DNA of 64,000 nt, from positions 114,875,501 through 114,939,500 of the forward strand of contig CM059585.1 in assembly GCA_030407085.1 (NCBI GenBank), in the 5' to 3' direction. Origin of the DNA: Trichopria drosophilae. Taxonomy: Eukaryota > Arthropoda > Insecta > Hymenoptera > Diapriidae. Positions 60,831 to 64,000 of this stretch are shown piece after piece; position 1 is the stretch's first letter; each line of letters opens with the position of its first letter. A model generated the notes under the pieces. That model had not been told where the DNA came from and made no database searches. It saw only the letters and a program-made list of their open reading frames with translations. The position numbers were made by a program, and so were the translations under genes.

Positions 60831-63180
60831 TTTATAATTCCTTAAAAAGAAATCTTTTATGCCACGATTTTGAAATTTACATCTTAAAACAATTCGTTTC
60901 GGGTTGTTCATACATTGACTTATAAAAGTTAATAACCGCCTCAATAAGTAACTTTGAAAACTAAATAATTACTATAAGAAATCATTTGGACCACTTTCAT
61001 AATTACCCACGAATACCAATGATTAAGTATTTGCTTACAAGAAAATCTTAATTACACCAATCGATACAAAAAATATCCAGGGATTTCATCTCAAAATAAA
61101 TACGAGAATGATGAGTTTCGAAAATATCCGATTACAATGCAATACCATTGAACACCCTCGGAATAACCTTAAGCCAATGGGAAACAGGCGCATACGCGGT
61201 TCCCTGATCCAAGGATCGACCATGAAAGAGAATATCGGGCCAAGGGGAAAACTGGGGCAAGTCCTATAGACGTTAGCTCTGCCCATGTACCCGACATTTG
61301 CTGTTTATGCTGCTGGATGACCGCGTGATGTACATGCGAAAATGGGTCGCAAAGTTACCTCATTAGCCCTACATAAGCCACGTTAGTATACTAATTTATT
61401 TACTTTAACGACGGTACAAGTTGGTAATATATTGGAAAGTATTTGAAATTTTGATTATATTAAGTCTCATATGTAGTGGATCAGAATTTCTATTTCATTC
61501 CTATGTTTGATATTTTTCCCTATATCCAATCTATTTTTGGAAATACTTGTATGTCTTAAAATTCATTAATAGCGGAAAATTGCATTTATCAGTTACAAAA
61601 GTAATGTAATTTTCCAAACAACCTTTACGGATATGGTGATTACATCTCTTGTACATACAATTTAAGAAATAATCCCCGAAGTTTCCACAAGTTTAATTTA
61701 AAGTTTAGTGACAGTTTCAACGTGTTTACGTGCTTCTAAAGTCGTGAGATTTAAAAGTTATTTTAATAAAGTGAATTTCCACTCCTGGTTATCTTAGTTA
61801 TGGGTCCAATAATAGGATGCAGGAACTTTCATCCTAAACGTGTTTATGATTAAATAAATTTCCCATATCAATTGAAATGTTTTATTACTGATTTTGTAAC
61901 TTCAAAACGTCAGAAATAATAGAGAACTTACATCACCGACATTTTAGAAGCAACGTGTCATCCAATTTTCACTGTGGCTTTGGAAAAATGCACAAGATCC
62001 TTTAAAGCAGAAGCTTCCTTTCGAAGCTATTTGACACGAAATCCCAAAATTTCAAGACGAAATACAGACTAAATTTAGAGATGACATTATTAAGAAGTTA
62101 AATTTATTTGTGCGCTTATACGTTTAAATACATTCCTGATACAAGATATTGATATCAATGGAATAAAAATATACTACAAACTGAAAAATGTATTAAATAT
62201 TTCCTAATTTTAGAACTGTATCACATAACTTAAAAAATTGTTTTTCAAAATTGCAATTTCCTCTTTGAAATTGATCATAATGTCTTTGAAAATTACCCAA
62301 CAGTAACTATATAAAACTTTAGTTAAAAAAGTTCTACAGAAACTTTTTACGTGGTGTATTCTTGAACTTTGATATTCCATTTATAAATTTTTCATTCATT
62401 CAAAAGTGATTTGAAAGAGAAAGTTCATTTTTGGCTGATTTGAAAGTTTTTTGGACGAAACTATTTTTTATATTTTAAAACCAATCTTCCATTTCTGTAC
62501 ATAGAAAATGAAAAACAGTTTTTTGAGTAGCAATTCTTCGTCCGATATCCGTTTCTAGATATTAAAGAATATTTATAAAATTCAGATTTGGTTCGTTTTG
62601 GGGAAATTTACAGGTATATGATCCAAACCAAATAATTGGATATGGGTGTAAGTAAGAATTCGTTTGAACATTAAATTTTAACCTTGCAGGTTGTATTTTT
62701 AACTCTATAAAATGTCGAAAAACTAGTGAAACAATAAATGCATGTAAATCGTCACACGACATTAGTGTACGAAACTGATGAAAGATTGACAATAAAAATA
62801 AATATCTTTTCAATATAATTAAAAGCAAAATGAATCGTTGAATTTGATTAAGTTTGGGTATATACAATCTATCAAAAAACAAAAATTAATTTAATAATAA
62901 ATAACCTCATAAATAAAAACACACATTATGTTAACTAAACAAAATTATTTTAACATCGACAGAATAGTTATTACAAACAATTAAAATATCTTAATTGAAT
63001 AAAAAAATTACTTAATGCAAACTGTTCAAGTTTTTAGATTATTGACAAACAAATTCCGTTTATTTGAAATTAATAATTGTGAATTGAAAAACGTTCAGTT
63101 TAAGAAATTAATTTCCAATTCAAAAGAGCATCCGAAATTCAGATAACGCAATTACAATAAGATTAAGCGAATGCAATTCC
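60831..63180. other. Mostly AT-rich DNA; unexplained GC-richer patch 61.1-61.4 kb
   Basis: At about 61.13-61.37 kb composition is balanced, with a minus-strand frame of 66 codons that I do not recognise. A 106-codon minus frame at 62562-62882 is AT-rich in composition and has no known product. Nothing else was identified. Confidence 0.35.
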
Positions 63181-63182
63181 AA

Positions 63183-63334
63183 CCTAACGGGAACGAAGAA
63201 CCCAAATTATTCTAAAACGTTTTTAGAATGTTCCAGAAACGTTCCTAAAACGTTTTATGTCTGCAACTGTTACGGAACGTTTTATAAACGTTTCATCCAT
63301 GCTAGAAACATTTGGGTTCTTCGTGCCCGTTGGG
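63183..63334. mobile_element. 152-bp MITE with CCYAACGGGMACGAAGAAC ends
   Basis: The left 25 bases (CCTAACGGGAACGAAGAACC, then CAAAT) mirror the right 25 (ATTTGGGTTCTTCGTGCCCG, then TTGGG) with two mismatches. The interior is full of AACGTTTT, AAACGTT and GTTACGGAACG words, recalling the 58.26-59.86 kb element. It is far too small to encode a transposase. Confidence 0.7.
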
Positions 63335-63434
63335 AATTCATATTTACACTGAGAAAAGTGTATTAGTGATGTTCAGAATTATAGTTCTGGCAATAGTTAG
63401 TATATTTAACATTTGTTAGTAAAGCTATTGATAC

Positions 63435-64000
63435 TATTTTATATATATATAAATTAGGGTGTATAGAATTTTTTAAAATCGAAGTGAGTAGTGATAAAAC
63501 GATAGTTTAAGATGTCCTATTCACGAAAAAAAATATTAAAAAAATAAAAAAAAATATCTAGCATTCGCGCATGCGCGTCAAAAACGTCGTTTTTTGGGTG
63601 TTTTTTATTATTTTTCCTGTAACTTTGCGATTTTTTTCCCTTGACTATTTTTATCTTAAATTGTGCCCAGAGTATGCATCTTTAAAACCCAAATTACAAA
63701 AAAAATACTATTCCAATATGTAAATGCAAAAAAACTTGAAAAAATCACGTTTTTTTGGCTATTTTTTCAAGATAACGGCCGAAATATTGCCGAGCACCAA
63801 TTTCTGGCATCATATTCGTAATCAGGAGACCAAAATACATCAAAATCATATTGTCAAATATTATTTTTTCGAATAGCCAGCTTTTTACCAGGTTTGCTAT
63901 AGCGGATTATCGTAACGGGGCAAAAATGGTCATATTTAGCGATTTTTCAGAGGCGCGAAAAAATTTCAAAATTTTTTATGTAATTTGGGTCTTAAAGATG
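63435..64000. repeat. Probable repeat running off the window end
   Basis: From ATTAGGGTGTATAGAATTTT (63455) the sequence becomes T- and A-homopolymer rich and non-coding, interrupted by CGCGCATGCGCG at 63566-63577. The start resembles terminal repeats I associate with insect DNA transposons, but the other end lies outside the window and cannot be checked. Confidence 0.3.
63566..63577. promoter_or_regulatory. NRF1/Ewg-type palindrome CGCGCATGCGCG
   Basis: The 12-mer is a perfect palindrome and fits the NRF1 (Erect wing in flies) consensus YGCGCATGCGCR exactly. It is isolated in AT-rich, probably repetitive DNA, so function is uncertain. Confidence 0.35.

Overview
The window reads as a gene-poor piece of an AT-rich insect nuclear genome. 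A parasitoid or other hymenopteran is my best guess. The signs are very AT-rich background, isolated CpG-rich islands, TTAGGTTAGG telomere-type pentamers inside one island, long AT and CT microsatellites, tRNA-derived retroposon relics, and many small inverted-repeat transposons. No bacterial operon, phage, CRISPR array or rRNA is visible. I found no intact host protein-coding gene. Almost all open frames are short, overlap on both strands and resemble nothing I recognise, so most of the window is probably intergenic or deep intronic.

Layout. From 1 to about 13.9 kb there is AT-rich DNA holding several copies of a tandem/interspersed repeat built on TGGATCCGCCATCTTG-like words, plus two moderately GC-rich, undecipherable stretches (2.2-4.3 kb and 7.0-8.6 kb). 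A tRNA-derived 3' half lies near 14.0 kb. From 17 to 35 kb the sequence is mainly small transposons. They include an inverted-repeat element at 21.1 kb, a three-member family at 23.8, 32.3 and 33.4 kb, and a 1.3-kb near-perfect palindrome at 26.68-27.99 kb with TTAA-CCC ends like piggyBac elements. A nested foldback lies at 29.1-29.9 kb and another foldback at 31.0 kb. From 35 to 40.9 kb it is plain AT-rich DNA.

A CpG-rich, GC-rich island at about 41.27-43.80 kb is the best candidate for a promoter and 5' non-coding exon of a host gene. A strong splice-donor consensus occurs there on the minus strand. It is followed by an inverted-repeat element carrying (AT)n(CT)n(AT)n at 44.2-44.8 kb and three polypyrimidine tracts at 45.7-46.0 kb.

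The one clear protein-coding signal is a 5'-truncated non-LTR retrotransposon (LINE) at 50.25-52.85 kb on the plus strand. It keeps the reverse transcriptase and a C-terminal CCHC zinc knuckle, is bounded by a 13-bp target-site duplication, and is broken by one frameshift. Downstream come a TTTACGCAC-rich repeat, a 1.5-kb GTT/GTC-rich higher-order tandem repeat with a period of about 545 bp, and a 1.6-kb inverted-repeat element that contains a tRNA-like sequence. Three more tandem monomers of the GATCCGCCAT family lie at 60.4-60.8 kb. The end of the window has two small repeats and an exact NRF1/Ewg-type palindrome.

The strongest observations concern repeat biology. One TGGCGG/GATCC monomer family occurs as tandem arrays of about 122-130 bp, as inverted pairs and possibly inside TTAA-ended foldbacks. 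Several of these loci could fold into very long double-stranded hairpins.
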